From assembly GCF_003864255.1 (NCBI RefSeq), contig NZ_QWEZ01000001.1, positions 186,001-250,000 on the forward strand: DNA of 64,000 nucleotides, written 5' to 3'. This document shows, piece after piece, positions 30,475-39,766 of this stretch. Numbering within the stretch: the first letter of the stretch is position 1; each line of letters begins with the position of its first letter. The notes beneath the pieces were generated by a model that was not told the origin of the DNA, did not search any database, and was given only the letters and a program-made list of their open reading frames with translations. Both the position numbers and the translations under genes were made by a program. The stretch is from Aestuariirhabdus litorea. GTDB lineage: Bacteria > Pseudomonadota > Gammaproteobacteria > Pseudomonadales > Aestuariirhabdaceae.

Positions 30475-31662
30475 ATGCCGGAAGAGACAAAATATTCGGC
30501 GAATTCCAAGCCAAAGTTCTGGAATGATCCCGAAAAGCGGGCCCTCCTGTTCCAGGTGCTGATGGTTGGAACCGTTATCCTGTTTATCCTTTATATCGTC
30601 AGCAACACCCTTTCAAACCTTGAGACCCGAGGCATTTCAACCGGTTTCGACTTCCTGAGTCAGACGGCGGGTTTTGATATTTTGCTGACGCTGATTCCCT
30701 ACGACGCGACCTACAGCTTTGGGCGTACCTTCGTGGTGGGATTGATGAACACCATGCTGGTGTCATTTTTGGGTGTTGTTTTGGCGACCCTGCTGGGATT
30801 CATTGTAGGTATTGCCCGCTTGTCCCATAACTGGCTGATTGCCAAGATGGCCGCCATTTATGTAGAAGTGTTCCGCAATATCCCGCTCCTGCTGCAGATC
30901 TTTTTTTGGTACTTCGCTGTGCTGCAGGTGCTTCCATCTCCGCGCCAGAGTATTGAGCTGTTTGGTGGTGTTCAGCTCAACGTGAGGGGGTTGTACCTTC
31001 CCGAACCTGTTGCCGGCAATGGCTTTGGCTGGGTGGTGCTGGCTTTTGTAGCCGCCCTTATCCTCTCTTTTTTCCTGGTTCGCTGGGCCAAGAAACGGCA
31101 GGATCAAACCGGTCAATACTTTCCCGCCTACTGGGCTTCCATCGGTCTTGTTCTGGGTATGTCGGGCCTTACCTTCCTGTTGGCAGGCTCTCCCATCACC
31201 TGGGTCGACCCTGAACTGGTAGGATTTAACTTCAAAGGGGGGATTACCATTATCCCCGAACTCAGCGCCCTGCTGCTGGCACTGAGTATCTACACCGCTG
31301 CCTTTATCGCCGAGATCGTACGTTCGGGCATCGAGGCTGTTGACCATGGCCAGACCGAAGCCGCATCGGCCCTGGGGCTGCCCCGTTCGCGTGTTCTGCG
31401 GCTGGTGGTAATTCCGCAGGCGATGCGTGTTGTGATTCCACCCCTCACCAGTCAATACCTTAACCTGATCAAGAACTCGTCGCTGGCCACCGCCATCGGC
31501 TACCCCGATCTGGTCAGCGTATTTGCCGGTACCACACTCAACCAGACCGGCCAGGCAATAGAAGTGATTGCCATGACCATGGGGGTTTACCTCCTGTTGA
31601 GCCTTTTGGTATCGCTGTTCATGAACTGGTACAACAAGCGCGTGGCGCTGGTGGAGCGATAG
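30475..31662 (+). CDS. aapQ: Amino-acid ABC transporter permease AapQ
   Basis: This is the first membrane subunit of the Aap/Bzt-type importer, 395 aa. It has the permease features of the His/Glu/Gln family: GLMNTMLVSFLGVVLATLLGFIVG near the N-terminus, and the EAA loop (EAASALGLPRSRVLRLVVIPQAMR) that contacts the ATPase. The large insert between helices (about residues 190-265) is typical of AapQ. The ATG at 30475 has a TGGGGAG site 8 nt upstream; a TTG one codon earlier is less likely. aapM starts 3 bp after the stop. Confidence 0.94.
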   Translation: MPEETKYSANSKPKFWNDPEKRALLFQVLMVGTVILFILYIVSNTLSNLETRGISTGFDFLSQTAGFDILLTLIPYDATYSFGRTFVVGLMNTMLVSFLGVVLATLLGFIVGIARLSHNWLIAKMAAIYVEVFRNIPLLLQIFFWYFAVLQVLPSPRQSIELFGGVQLNVRGLYLPEPVAGNGFGWVVLAFVAALILSFFLVRWAKKRQDQTGQYFPAYWASIGLVLGMSGLTFLLAGSPITWVDPELVGFNFKGGITIIPELSALLLALSIYTAAFIAEIVRSGIEAVDHGQTEAASALGLPRSRVLRLVVIPQAMRVVIPPLTSQYLNLIKNSSLATAIGYPDLVSVFAGTTLNQTGQAIEVIAMTMGVYLLLSLLVSLFMNWYNKRVALVER

Positions 31663-31665
31663 TCG

Positions 31666-32763
31666 ATGCTACATAACGATCATAAACTGCCTGACCTGCC
31701 AGCCCCGATCAGTAACCGCGGTCCTGTTGGCTGGTTACGGGAAAATCTGTTCAACAACTGGTTCAACTCCATTCTCACCGTCGTGGCGATTTATTTTATC
31801 GCCACCACCATCGGGCCCCTGTTGAACTGGGCTTTCCTGAGTGCCGACTTTACCGGCGACTCCAAGGACGCCTGTACCAGCGAAGGGGCGTGCTGGGTGT
31901 TTGTTACGGTGCGTATTAACCAGTTTATTTACGGTTTCTACCCGGAAGCCGAAATCTGGCGGATCAATTTACTGTTTGCGCTCTTTGCCCTGCTGATCGC
32001 CGCCCTGGTGATTGAGCGTACCCCTCGTCGGGGCTGGATTGCCCTCTTCACCTTAACGGTGTTTCCTGTCATTGCCTTCTTCCTCCTTTACGGTGATGCC
32101 TTTGGTCTAGAGAAGGTGGAAACCCACAAGTGGGGTGGGCTGATGCTGACCCTGGTTCTGGCGGTGGTAGGGATAGTGGCGGCGCTTCCCTTCGGCATCC
32201 TGCTGGCACTCGGCCGGCGCTCCCATATGCCGGTCGCGCGCAGCTTTTGTACGGTCTTTATCGAGGTATGGCGGGGGGTTCCGCTGATCTCGGTGCTCTT
32301 CATGGCCTCGGTGATGTTCCCGCTGTTTGTGCCGGAAGAGATCTCCTTCGACAAGCTGCTCAGGGCACTGATCGGGATTGTGATGTTCCAGTCGGCTTAT
32401 ATGGCTGAGGTGATCCGGGGGGGGCTGCAAGCGATTCCCAAGGGACAGTATGAAGCCGGTGAAGCGATGGGCCTCAGCTACTGGAAGCTGATGGGGCTGA
32501 TCATTCTCCCCCAGGCCTTGAAGATTGTAATTCCCGGTATAGTGAACACCTTTATCGCCCTGTTTAAGGACACCTCGCTGGTGCTGATCATCGGCCTGTT
32601 CGATGTGCTGGCAACGGTGCAGGCGGCGATCACCGATCCGGCCTGGCCCAGGGTATCGACCGAAGGCTACGTGTTCGTTGCCTTTGTGTTCTGGGTTTTC
32701 TGTTTCAGCATGTCCCGCTACAGCCAGGCGCTGGAGCGCAAACTGAATACCGGACACCGCTAG
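31666..32763 (+). CDS. aapM: Amino-acid ABC transporter permease AapM
   Basis: This is the second permease subunit (365 aa), pairing with AapQ. It has about eight hydrophobic segments and the EAA loop EAGEAMGLSYWKLMGLIILPQALKIV. The segment WRGVPLISVLFMASVMFPLF is characteristic of AapM. It is tightly linked to aapQ (3 bp), with aapP 34 bp downstream. Confidence 0.94.
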   Translation: MLHNDHKLPDLPAPISNRGPVGWLRENLFNNWFNSILTVVAIYFIATTIGPLLNWAFLSADFTGDSKDACTSEGACWVFVTVRINQFIYGFYPEAEIWRINLLFALFALLIAALVIERTPRRGWIALFTLTVFPVIAFFLLYGDAFGLEKVETHKWGGLMLTLVLAVVGIVAALPFGILLALGRRSHMPVARSFCTVFIEVWRGVPLISVLFMASVMFPLFVPEEISFDKLLRALIGIVMFQSAYMAEVIRGGLQAIPKGQYEAGEAMGLSYWKLMGLIILPQALKIVIPGIVNTFIALFKDTSLVLIIGLFDVLATVQAAITDPAWPRVSTEGYVFVAFVFWVFCFSMSRYSQALERKLNTGHR

Positions 32764-32797
32764 GTGCGGTCCGAAAAAGAGTTGAGAGGAAATATCG

Positions 32798-33583
32798 ATG
32801 TCAGACCAAACTAACGGGACCGCCCCGAAAGACCCAGGGGTTTCCAATGAGTTGATGATTGAGCTCAAAGGGGTCAACAAGTGGTACGGTGATTTTCATG
32901 TGCTCAAGGATATAAACCTGAAGGTTTACAAAGGGGAGCGTATCGTCGTGTGCGGCCCCTCCGGATCGGGTAAGTCCACCATGATTCGTTGCATTAACCA
33001 TCTGGAGGAGCACCAGAAAGGGGATATCATCGTATCGGGTACCCCCCTTACCAATGATCTGAAAAACATTGAGGCGATCCGCAAAGAGGTGGGCATGTGC
33101 TTTCAGCACTTCAACCTCTTCCCCCACCTTACGGTGTTGGAAAATTGCTGCCTGGCGCCCATCTGGGTGCGGAAAATGTCACGCTCCGAGGCAGAAGCGG
33201 TAGCCATGAAGTACCTGGAACGGGTACAGATTGCCGAGCAGGCGCTCAAGTATCCGGGGCAGCTGTCCGGAGGGCAGCAGCAGCGGGTGGCGATTGCACG
33301 CAGCCTCTGCATGAGTCCGCAGATCATGCTGTTTGACGAGCCCACCTCAGCACTGGACCCCGAGATGGTTAAGGAGGTGCTGGATACCATGGTGGAACTG
33401 GCCGAGGATGGCATGACCATGATCTGCGTGACCCACGAGATGGGTTTTGCCAAGACCGTAGCCAACCGGGTGATCTTTATGGATGCCGGGCAGGTGATTG
33501 AGGAGAATGAACCCCATGAGTTCTTCGAAAATCCGCAGTCCGAGCGCACCAAGCTGTTCCTGAGCCAGATTCTGCAGCACTAG
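32798..33583 (+). CDS. aapP: Amino-acid ABC transporter ATPase AapP
   Basis: This is the ATPase of the Aap importer (261 aa), with Walker [11 protein letters not shown]-loop [15 protein letters not shown], signature [15 protein letters not shown], Walker [14 protein letters not shown] and the switch histidine in [15 protein letters not shown]. It closely resembles GlnQ/AapP and follows aapM. A strong terminator ends the operon 20 bp after its stop. Confidence 0.96.
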   Translation: MSDQTNGTAPKDPGVSNELMIELKGVNKWYGDFHVLKDINLKVYKGERIVVCGPSGSGKSTMIRCINHLEEHQKGDIIVSGTPLTNDLKNIEAIRKEVGMCFQHFNLFPHLTVLENCCLAPIWVRKMSRSEAEAVAMKYLERVQIAEQALKYPGQLSGGQQQRVAIARSLCMSPQIMLFDEPTSALDPEMVKEVLDTMVELAEDGMTMICVTHEMGFAKTVANRVIFMDAGQVIEENEPHEFFENPQSERTKLFLSQILQH

Positions 33584-33603
33584 GCTTGCGGTCCGGTCTT
33601 ATA

Positions 33604-33632
33604 AAAACGCCTCTTTTGAGGCGTTTTTTTTT
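33604..33632 (+). terminator. Rho-independent terminator of the aap operon
   Basis: The stem AAAACGCCTC / GAGGCGTTTT (10 bp, TTTT loop) continues into a run of T residues to 33632. The A-rich upstream arm means it could also act on the opposite strand, but no gene converges here. Confidence 0.95.
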
Positions 33633-33734
33633 GCAACCGGGGAAGAATTGCGCCCTTTCATATAGATATCACGGCGGTTGGCGATAGCTTTTCTATACTG
33701 AGAAAACTGTGGTTTCACCAATGAGGGTAAGAAG

Positions 33735-34289
33735 ATGAGAGCGCTGTTGATACAGATGATGGGCGTTGTGCTGGTGTTGGTGAGCAGTTGGAGCCTGGCT
33801 GAAGAGGTTCCTCCAGCCGTGCTGGAGATTGCCCCAGAACTCCAGAAGATAGGTCTGGACCCGGTACTGGTGGCGGCGGTTAAAGCCCAAAATTCCAAAG
33901 GGAGAAGCCTGGATGCAATCAAGCAGGCCGATGCCAAGTGGCGGGGAACGGAAGGCATCGACAGCTTTATGCAATCGCTGATGGACAATGAGGCCGCGCA
34001 GGCCCTGCGCAAGATCGAAAAAAGCCAGAGCTACTATCTGGAACTGTTCCTGATGGATAACCAGGGGGCCAATGTCGCCATGACCGGCAAAACGTCCGAC
34101 TACTGGCAGGGTGACGAGGCCAAGTGGACCGAGTCCTTCAAAGGGGGCGCCGGAGCGGTCCACGTCGGCGAGGTCGAATTCGATGAGAGCGCCCAGGCCT
34201 ATCTGGTGCAGGTGTCAGTGCCGGTTATGGATGCGGGTGTTGCCATTGGCGCAGTCACCATTGGCATCAACCTGGATGAGTTGGAGTAG
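33735..34289 (+). CDS. Secreted single PDC/Cache-like sensor protein
   Basis: This 184-aa protein has a signal peptide (cleaved after about residue 22, SWSLAEE) and a PDC/Cache-type sensor fold: the helix around residues 75-95, then the strand LELFLMDNQGANVAMT, the YWQGDEAKW segment and the final VSVPVMDAGVAIGAVTIGINLDELE strands. It has no membrane anchor at the C-terminus and no output domain, so it is probably a free periplasmic ligand-binding protein. It lies 74 bp upstream of a chemoreceptor gene and may feed that receptor; this is inference from neighbourhood. A TATACT -10 hexamer lies at 33694-33699. Confidence 0.8.
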   Translation: MRALLIQMMGVVLVLVSSWSLAEEVPPAVLEIAPELQKIGLDPVLVAAVKAQNSKGRSLDAIKQADAKWRGTEGIDSFMQSLMDNEAAQALRKIEKSQSYYLELFLMDNQGANVAMTGKTSDYWQGDEAKWTESFKGGAGAVHVGEVEFDESAQAYLVQVSVPVMDAGVAIGAVTIGINLDELE

Positions 34290-34363
34290 TCTCAAGCCCC
34301 TGAGTTGAGCGGGCGGGTGGCGTCCAAACCCTCAGGTGAGTGGCAAGGTATAGGAGTAAGGCG

Positions 34364-36010
34364 ATGCAATGGATAAACAATTTAAGCTTCCGAATGAAGC
34401 TGGCAATTCCGGTTGCGCTGCTGGCGCTGCTCCTGATGGTCATTGCGATCATGGGAATCAACAATATCGGCCGCGTAACCGGCTCCACCGAAGGCCTTGC
34501 TCAGCGGCTGCTGCCCAAGATCAACCTGTTGTTGCAGGCGGACCGTGATCTTTACCAGGCTCAGGTCGCCGAGCGAAGTTTGATCTTCGTCAACGTAGGA
34601 ACCGATGAATACAAGGCGCTGCAGAAAATGCACAGTGAAAATATTCAGCAGGTTGCTGAGCGGATGGCGAAGTTCGATGCCCTGGAAGATCATCCTGAAG
34701 ATAAAAAAATGGTGCAGCAGTTTGGCGAACTCTTTGCCCAGTGGCGAATGACCACGGAGGAGATCAATAAGCAGCGGACCGAGGGTGAGCGGACGGGGCG
34801 TCGCATAGCGATCGATCTCAGCTTTGGTAAGGGGGCGGAGCAGTTTGACGCGGCGCGTGAGCTGATTGACAAGCTTACCGAGTCCGTCGAAGAGGAGATC
34901 GCCACCGAGGTGGCGGTGGCCGAAGAGGTGAGTGCAACCAGTCAAAGTGCGCAGATGATTTCCATGTTGGTGGGTTTGGTGGTGTGTGGGGCGGTGGGAT
35001 TGTTTTTTCCCCTGTTGATCACCGGACCTCTTAACCAGCTGCTGACCCGGGTGCAGGATATCTCACACGGTGAGGGGGACCTGACCCAAAGGGTACCGGT
35101 CGCAGGGCGTGATGAGTTGGGGCGTCTTGCGAGTGCCTTCAATCTTTTTCTGGAAAAACTGCAAACCATCATGGGCCAGGTTTCCGGGTCGACCACCCAG
35201 TCGGCTACCGCGGCGGAAGAGCTTTCCAGTATCACGACCGATGCCCGAAAAAATGTGGATGAGCAGCACCGGGTGATTCAGGAGGTCGCGGCGGCGGTCA
35301 GTGAGATGGCCGCTACTGTACAGGAGGTTGCACGTAACGCCGCCGATGCCGCAAGTGCGGCCCGCGATGCTGACGAAAATGCTCGGGAGGGGCAGCAGGT
35401 GGTCCAACAGGCGATCAGCTCCATCGAACGACTGGCCAGCGATGTGAACAGCGCCGCCGAAGTCATACGAAAGGTCGAGCAGGATAGCAACACCATCGGA
35501 GGTGTACTTGATGTAATTCGAGGGATCGCCGAACAGACCAACTTGCTGGCCCTGAACGCTGCGATCGAGGCCGCCCGCGCCGGCGAGCAGGGGCGTGGGT
35601 TCGCGGTGGTTGCCGATGAGGTTCGTACACTGGCGAGCCGTACCCAGCAGTCTACCGAAGAGATACAGCAGATGATTGAAAAGCTGCAACAGGGTGCCGC
35701 CGAAGCGGTACGGGTCATGGAGGTGGGGCAGAATCGCGCCAACGAAAGCGTCGAGCGCGCCACGGGGGCAGGCGCCGCGCTGGGAGCTATTACCGATGCG
35801 GTGGCGGCGATCAGTGATATGAATACACAGATCGCCAGTGCGGCCGAAGAGCAAACCGCTGTGACGGAGGAGATCAACCGCAACATTACCAACCTCAGCG
35901 ATTTCTCCGATCGCTCCAACGAGAGTGCCGGTCATGTTAATGAGGCCAGTTCTGAGTTGGCTCGCTTGGCTGCCGACCTGCAGGTAGAGGTCAGTAAGTT
36001 TAAGGTTTAA
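34364..36010 (+). CDS. Methyl-accepting chemotaxis protein
   Basis: This is a transmembrane chemoreceptor of 548 aa. It has an N-terminal helix (about residues 12-35), a helical-bundle periplasmic sensor of the 4HB type (about 36-195), a second membrane helix (about 198-220), a HAMP domain and a long cytoplasmic signalling coil. The highly conserved CheA/CheW-binding tip ([19 protein letters not shown]) is intact. The sensor carries no obvious ligand motif. I chose the ATG at 34364, preceded by TAGGAG; an earlier GTG-type start at 34340 adds 8 residues. The upstream secreted PDC protein and the aap transporter suggest an amino-acid-related stimulus, which is inference. Confidence 0.93.
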   Translation: MQWINNLSFRMKLAIPVALLALLLMVIAIMGINNIGRVTGSTEGLAQRLLPKINLLLQADRDLYQAQVAERSLIFVNVGTDEYKALQKMHSENIQQVAERMAKFDALEDHPEDKKMVQQFGELFAQWRMTTEEINKQRTEGERTGRRIAIDLSFGKGAEQFDAARELIDKLTESVEEEIATEVAVAEEVSATSQSAQMISMLVGLVVCGAVGLFFPLLITGPLNQLLTRVQDISHGEGDLTQRVPVAGRDELGRLASAFNLFLEKLQTIMGQVSGSTTQSATAAEELSSITTDARKNVDEQHRVIQEVAAAVSEMAATVQEVARNAADAASAARDADENAREGQQVVQQAISSIERLASDVNSAAEVIRKVEQDSNTIGGVLDVIRGIAEQTNLLALNAAIEAARAGEQGRGFAVVADEVRTLASRTQQSTEEIQQMIEKLQQGAAEAVRVMEVGQNRANESVERATGAGAALGAITDAVAAISDMNTQIASAAEEQTAVTEEINRNITNLSDFSDRSNESAGHVNEASSELARLAADLQVEVSKFKV

Positions 36011-36078
36011 TGGGGTTCCGCTATCGGTCCCAAACGGCCTGGTGTAGAGTGAGGAGTGCCAACCGCTAGCGGAATTTT

Positions 36079-37572
36079 ATGAGTACCATTCATTTGGCTG
36101 AAGCCCACGACCAGTCTTCCGAGTCCCCCAGGATCCTGGTGTTGGGGGCCAGTGGCTACGTGGGGTCACATCTGGTCCCACGGCTGGTGGAGAGCGGTTA
36201 TCAGGTGCGGGCCGCAGGGCGTAACAGTGCGGAGCTTAAAGCCCGCTTTGGGTCCACAGTGGAGCTGTGCACCCTGGATCTGCTTCAACCCGATACACTG
36301 GCAGGGCCGTTGGAGGGGGTAGAGGTTGTCTACTACCTGGTCCACTCGATGCTGAGCGGCGATGATTTTGCGGCCCGGGATCTGCGTGCGGCCCGTATCC
36401 TTGCTGCGGCCGCAGAGCAGGCGGAAGTCGGTCTGATTGTTTACCTGGGTGCTGCCTGCCCCGACAACACCCGCTCTGAGCACCTGATTTCACGGCGTGA
36501 GACCGGTGCGGCCCTGGCATCAGGTGCGGTACCGGTGGTCGAACTGAGGGCTCCGGTGGTGGTGGGTGCCGGCTCGGTGCCCTTCGAAGCCATTCGCGAT
36601 ATGGTCAACCATCTGCCGGCCATGGTGCTGCCGATGGCGGTGCGCCATACCAGCGCTCCTCTGGCGCTGGGCAACCTGCTCTACTACCTGGTGGCCCTGG
36701 CGGGCAAGCGCTCGATTAAGCCCGGCGTCTACCTGCTGGCGGGCCCCGAAAGGCTGAGCTACGAGGAGCAGATCCATCGTTATGCCAGGGTGGTTGGCAA
36801 ACGCTTTTATACCCTGCGGATTCCCGGGTTATGGTTAGGCCTGGTGCGCCTGGCAATGCCGCTATTCAGCTCCGCCCCCTCGTCCATCGTGCGGGCTCTG
36901 TTGGGAGGGCTGAGTGACCACATGCCCTCCAACGCTGAGGCGATCCGCGAGTGCTTGCCCCAGCGGTTGCTGAGTTACGAGGAGGCGGTCAGTGAAGCGA
37001 TAGAGGAGGAGAGCCGGCAGCCGGGTTCGCTCTATTGGTATCAGGGTAATCCCCGTTTTCGCGAGGGGTGGCCCAATGCGGCCTATTACGGAGACTGTTT
37101 AGTGATAGCGCGGGAAACGGCGTTGCCTGCCAGCGCCCTGTGGCGGGTATTGAGTCGTATCGGTGGCCGCCAGCGCTTTTTTACTATGAACGGAATCTGG
37201 GCCATACGGGAGTGGATCGACTTCTGTGTCGGCGGGCCGGGCCGACAACTCGGGCGGGATACCCCCGATCGCCTGGTGGTGGGAGAGCGGGTAGACTCCT
37301 GGCAGATTCTGGATGTGGTCGATGAACAGCGGGTTCTCCTTGGGTTTCGGATGAGGGGACCGGGTGCCGGTACCCTCGAGTTTCGCCTGCAGCCCCTGGC
37401 GGGGGGAGGCACCGAGATTCAGATGCTCGCCTATTGGCATCCAGCCGGACTCTGGGGGCAGCTTTACTGGTACACCATGATGCGCCCCCACAGTTTCCTG
37501 TTCCGGCGCATGTTGAAGGCGATCGAACGCATCGCTCGGGCGGAATTGAAGGGGACGCCAGCCCGCCCTTAA
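36079..37572 (+). CDS. NAD(P)-binding oxidoreductase with C-terminal DUF2867 domain
   Basis: This 497-aa two-domain protein has an N-terminal atypical short-chain dehydrogenase fold with the nucleotide motif VLGASGYVGSHL (GxxGxxG, near residues 22-33) and YYLVHSMLSGDDFAARD, followed by a DUF2867 domain (about residues 335-490, FFTMNGIWAIREWIDFCVGG onward). The substrate is unknown. Related proteins are annotated as complex I NDUFA9-like or YbjT-like. The next gene, on the same strand 82 bp downstream, encodes a winged-helix regulator. Confidence 0.85.
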   Translation: MSTIHLAEAHDQSSESPRILVLGASGYVGSHLVPRLVESGYQVRAAGRNSAELKARFGSTVELCTLDLLQPDTLAGPLEGVEVVYYLVHSMLSGDDFAARDLRAARILAAAAEQAEVGLIVYLGAACPDNTRSEHLISRRETGAALASGAVPVVELRAPVVVGAGSVPFEAIRDMVNHLPAMVLPMAVRHTSAPLALGNLLYYLVALAGKRSIKPGVYLLAGPERLSYEEQIHRYARVVGKRFYTLRIPGLWLGLVRLAMPLFSSAPSSIVRALLGGLSDHMPSNAEAIRECLPQRLLSYEEAVSEAIEEESRQPGSLYWYQGNPRFREGWPNAAYYGDCLVIARETALPASALWRVLSRIGGRQRFFTMNGIWAIREWIDFCVGGPGRQLGRDTPDRLVVGERVDSWQILDVVDEQRVLLGFRMRGPGAGTLEFRLQPLAGGGTEIQMLAYWHPAGLWGQLYWYTMMRPHSFLFRRMLKAIERIARAELKGTPARP

Positions 37573-37654
37573 TGGGTGCCCGGTGGATTGGTCTATAGTT
37601 CATTGACCAACCTCCACGGACTGGCCAACCAGGCTCATTCGGGCTGTTGATCCT

Positions 37655-39202
37655 ATGTTGTATCGCTTTTCCAATATTCAGATCGATAGTGAGCGCTTTG
37701 AGTTGCTTCGCGATGGGGTGCCCGTTGCGGTAGAGCCGCGGGTGTTTGACCTGCTGCTTCACCTGGTGGCTCACCCGATGGTCCTCTTTAGCCACGATGA
37801 GCTGGTCGCTGCCGTCTGGGAGGGGCGCTGTGTTTCCGATGCCACGGTGGCCTCTGCGCTCAAAAACGCGCGCAAGGCCCTGGGGGACGATGGTCGCACC
37901 CAGCGCTACATTAAAACGGTTCACGGGCGAGGCGTGCGCTTCCAGCTGGCCCCCGATGAGGTGGCCTCTACCGATGGCTCCCCGCCATCGAAGACATCGG
38001 CGGAGGTCTCCGGTACCGCTACCCCCTCCCTGCTGGTCATGCCCTTCGCCCACGACACCCAGGTGTTGCCAATGACCCACTGCGCTCAGGGGCTACAGGC
38101 TGACCTGCAAGCGTTGTTGACCCGCATTCCCCTGCTCAGGATCCACACCCTGGGGCGAAGCGAGGTACCTGAAGCGAGCGCTCGGCAGTGGTGCCAGCGG
38201 CAGGGGGTGGACTTTTTGTTGGAGGGCAGTGCCCGCCAGACCCATGAAGGGGTCAGGGTCAACCTCTCGCTGACCGATGTAGCATCGGGTTGCCTGCTGT
38301 GGGCCGAGCCCTTCGAGGTGCGGCTCAGCGAGAGGGGGGTTCCGGAGAGGGAGTTGTCGAACTCGGTGCTGGCCAAGCTGGAACCTCAATTGGTGAAGGC
38401 GATGTTGTCCGCCACCTCTAGCGCGGGTGAGCTGAGCCCTACCGGGCTTTATATCAGGGCCAGCGGCGAGCTGGCCACCCGGGGCTGGCATCGCGACACC
38501 TTCGAGGAGGCAGCTGGTCTGCTGCGTCGCTGCCTGCAACAGCAGCCTGGGTTTACCCTCGCCAGAAGCTACCTGGCGCTGGTGTTGGCGCTGGGGGGGC
38601 GGTTTGGTCTCCTTGAGGACTCGGAGGCGCTCCGCCAGGAGGCGCTGGCCGCCGCAGAGCGCTCGATGGACGAGGAGAATAGCGACTCTACCGTGCTGGG
38701 GTTTGCCGGCTGTGCATTGGCGGACCTGGGGCATGTCGATCGGGCCAAGCGGATCTTGCACAATGCACTGGATATCTCCGCGGCCAATGCCCAGGCTTGG
38801 GCGGCTCTCGGCTCTGTGTTTTTAATGCAGCGTAACCCCTCCGAAGCGGTACGCTGCCTGCGCAAGAGTATCGAACTCAGCCCATTGGATAGCCGGCTGT
38901 CCCTGTGGGGCTCGGTGCTGGCCCTGGCCCTGTTTTTAAACAATGAGCCCCAGGCGGCAATGGAGCAGGCGGAGTGGGCCTGTCGGCGCGATGACCGCAT
39001 CTACTTTCCCCATGTGGTGCTGGCGGCGGTGGCATCGTTCAGCGATGAGCTGCCGCGTATGCAGCGGGCGTTGAAGGAGGCTCGGCGCATCAAGCCGGAC
39101 CTGAGTGCCCACGAGGTGAGCTGCTTGCTGGGGCGGCAGCTGGGGCAGGCGCTGCTGGCCGCCGAAGCTGCCTACTCGCGCTCGTCACCCGAGCTTCATT
39201 GA
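37655..39202 (+). CDS. Winged-helix (OmpR/CadC-type) regulator with TPR domain
   Basis: This 515-aa soluble protein has an N-terminal Trans_reg_C DNA-binding domain (residues 1-100: VAVEPRVFDLLLHLVAHPMVLFSHDELVAAVW, ending with the wing YIKTVHGRGVRFQ). A TolB-like region follows (about 125-245: LLVMPF, DFLLEGSARQTHEGVRVNLSL), then several TPR-like helical repeats (about 265-480). Unlike CadC it has no evident membrane helix, so it probably senses a cytoplasmic partner. Its target is not known. The upstream DUF2867 gene and the downstream small membrane protein are candidates by position only. Confidence 0.85.
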   Translation: MLYRFSNIQIDSERFELLRDGVPVAVEPRVFDLLLHLVAHPMVLFSHDELVAAVWEGRCVSDATVASALKNARKALGDDGRTQRYIKTVHGRGVRFQLAPDEVASTDGSPPSKTSAEVSGTATPSLLVMPFAHDTQVLPMTHCAQGLQADLQALLTRIPLLRIHTLGRSEVPEASARQWCQRQGVDFLLEGSARQTHEGVRVNLSLTDVASGCLLWAEPFEVRLSERGVPERELSNSVLAKLEPQLVKAMLSATSSAGELSPTGLYIRASGELATRGWHRDTFEEAAGLLRRCLQQQPGFTLARSYLALVLALGGRFGLLEDSEALRQEALAAAERSMDEENSDSTVLGFAGCALADLGHVDRAKRILHNALDISAANAQAWAALGSVFLMQRNPSEAVRCLRKSIELSPLDSRLSLWGSVLALALFLNNEPQAAMEQAEWACRRDDRIYFPHVVLAAVASFSDELPRMQRALKEARRIKPDLSAHEVSCLLGRQLGQALLAAEAAYSRSSPELH

Positions 39203-39347
39203 ATCGCCATAAAACCTCCATGGAAAGCCCCGATAATGGCCAAGGTCGGGCGGCGGGAGTGAAGTAGCCTGTCTCCATGTTCTGGAGATAAGCATTTCAG
39301 CTTAATCCTTAGCAATATTTCTACAGAGCATTATCGCCAAACAGTAT

Positions 39348-39406
39348 TAGTTTGATAGTTTTATAGTTTGACACTAATCGAAATGAGGTATAGTTTTATA
39401 GTTGTC
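39348..39406 (+). repeat. Tandem octamer repeats TAGTTTGA/TAGTTTTA over a promoter
   Basis: Three perfect back-to-back 8-mers (TAGTTTGA, TAGTTTTA, TAGTTTGA at 39348, 39356 and 39364) are followed after 19 bp by two more (TAGTTTTA, TAGTTGTC at 39391 and 39399). Seen another way, the 14-mer ATAGTTTTATAGTT occurs twice, 35 bp apart (39355 and 39390). The array is AT-rich against a GC-rich background and covers the promoter of the small membrane-protein gene at 39439, so it looks like an iterated operator. The nearby ArsR-family regulator is the obvious candidate to bind it. Confidence 0.75.
39368..39394 (+). promoter_or_regulatory. Candidate sigma-70 promoter embedded in the octamer repeats
   Basis: A consensus -35 TTGACA (39368-39373) overlaps the third octamer, and TATAGT (39389-39394) overlaps the fourth, with a 15-bp spacer; ATAGTT one base later gives 16. 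The predicted start near 39401 is about 38 bp before the ATG at 39439, which has a CGGAGG ribosome site. Repeats overlapping both hexamers imply repression by whatever binds them. Confidence 0.55.
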
Positions 39407-39438
39407 GAAACATAAAATAGCAATCCACGGAGGATTCT

Positions 39439-39753
39439 ATGAAAACCAAGCTCGCAATCAATATCTTCTACCTGGCCCTCTATGCCGGCTTTAACGGTCT
39501 GGTCTGGCTGCTGTTTCAACAGATTCCCTTCAGCGTGGCCGCACAGTTCCTGGCAGCACCGCTGGTCATCATGGTTGGGGCAGTGCTGATCTACCTGCCC
39601 TATGAGAGCGCGCTAAAAAAGCTGGAAGCGTCTTCGCAGCCGCTAGATGAAACGGCCACCGTCGTCACCCTAGCCGCTGCGCGCACCAGCAAAGTCCAGC
39701 GTCCTGCCGCAACCGTAGCCGGTGCAGCCCCTGCGTCGCTGGCCGCTCATTGA
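39439..39753 (+). CDS. Small two-helix membrane protein, paralog of the 40394 gene
   Basis: This 104-aa protein of unknown function has two predicted membrane helices (about residues 7-27 and 34-53) and a polar Ala/Thr-rich C-terminal tail (about 55-104). Its first 60 residues align without gaps to the gene at 40394: both read MK-x-L-x-x-(N/D)-I-F-L-x-L-F/Y-x-GF, then WLL(F/Y)(Q/K)Q(I/V)P, then QF-x-x-APL. No catalytic or metal motif is visible. The start has a strong GGAGG site. It is followed 13 bp later by an ArsR-family regulator and preceded by the octamer operator, so it is likely autoregulated with that gene. Confidence 0.8.
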   Translation: MKTKLAINIFYLALYAGFNGLVWLLFQQIPFSVAAQFLAAPLVIMVGAVLIYLPYESALKKLEASSQPLDETATVVTLAAARTSKVQRPAATVAGAAPASLAAH

Positions 39754-39766
39754 GCGAGGGTGGGAG

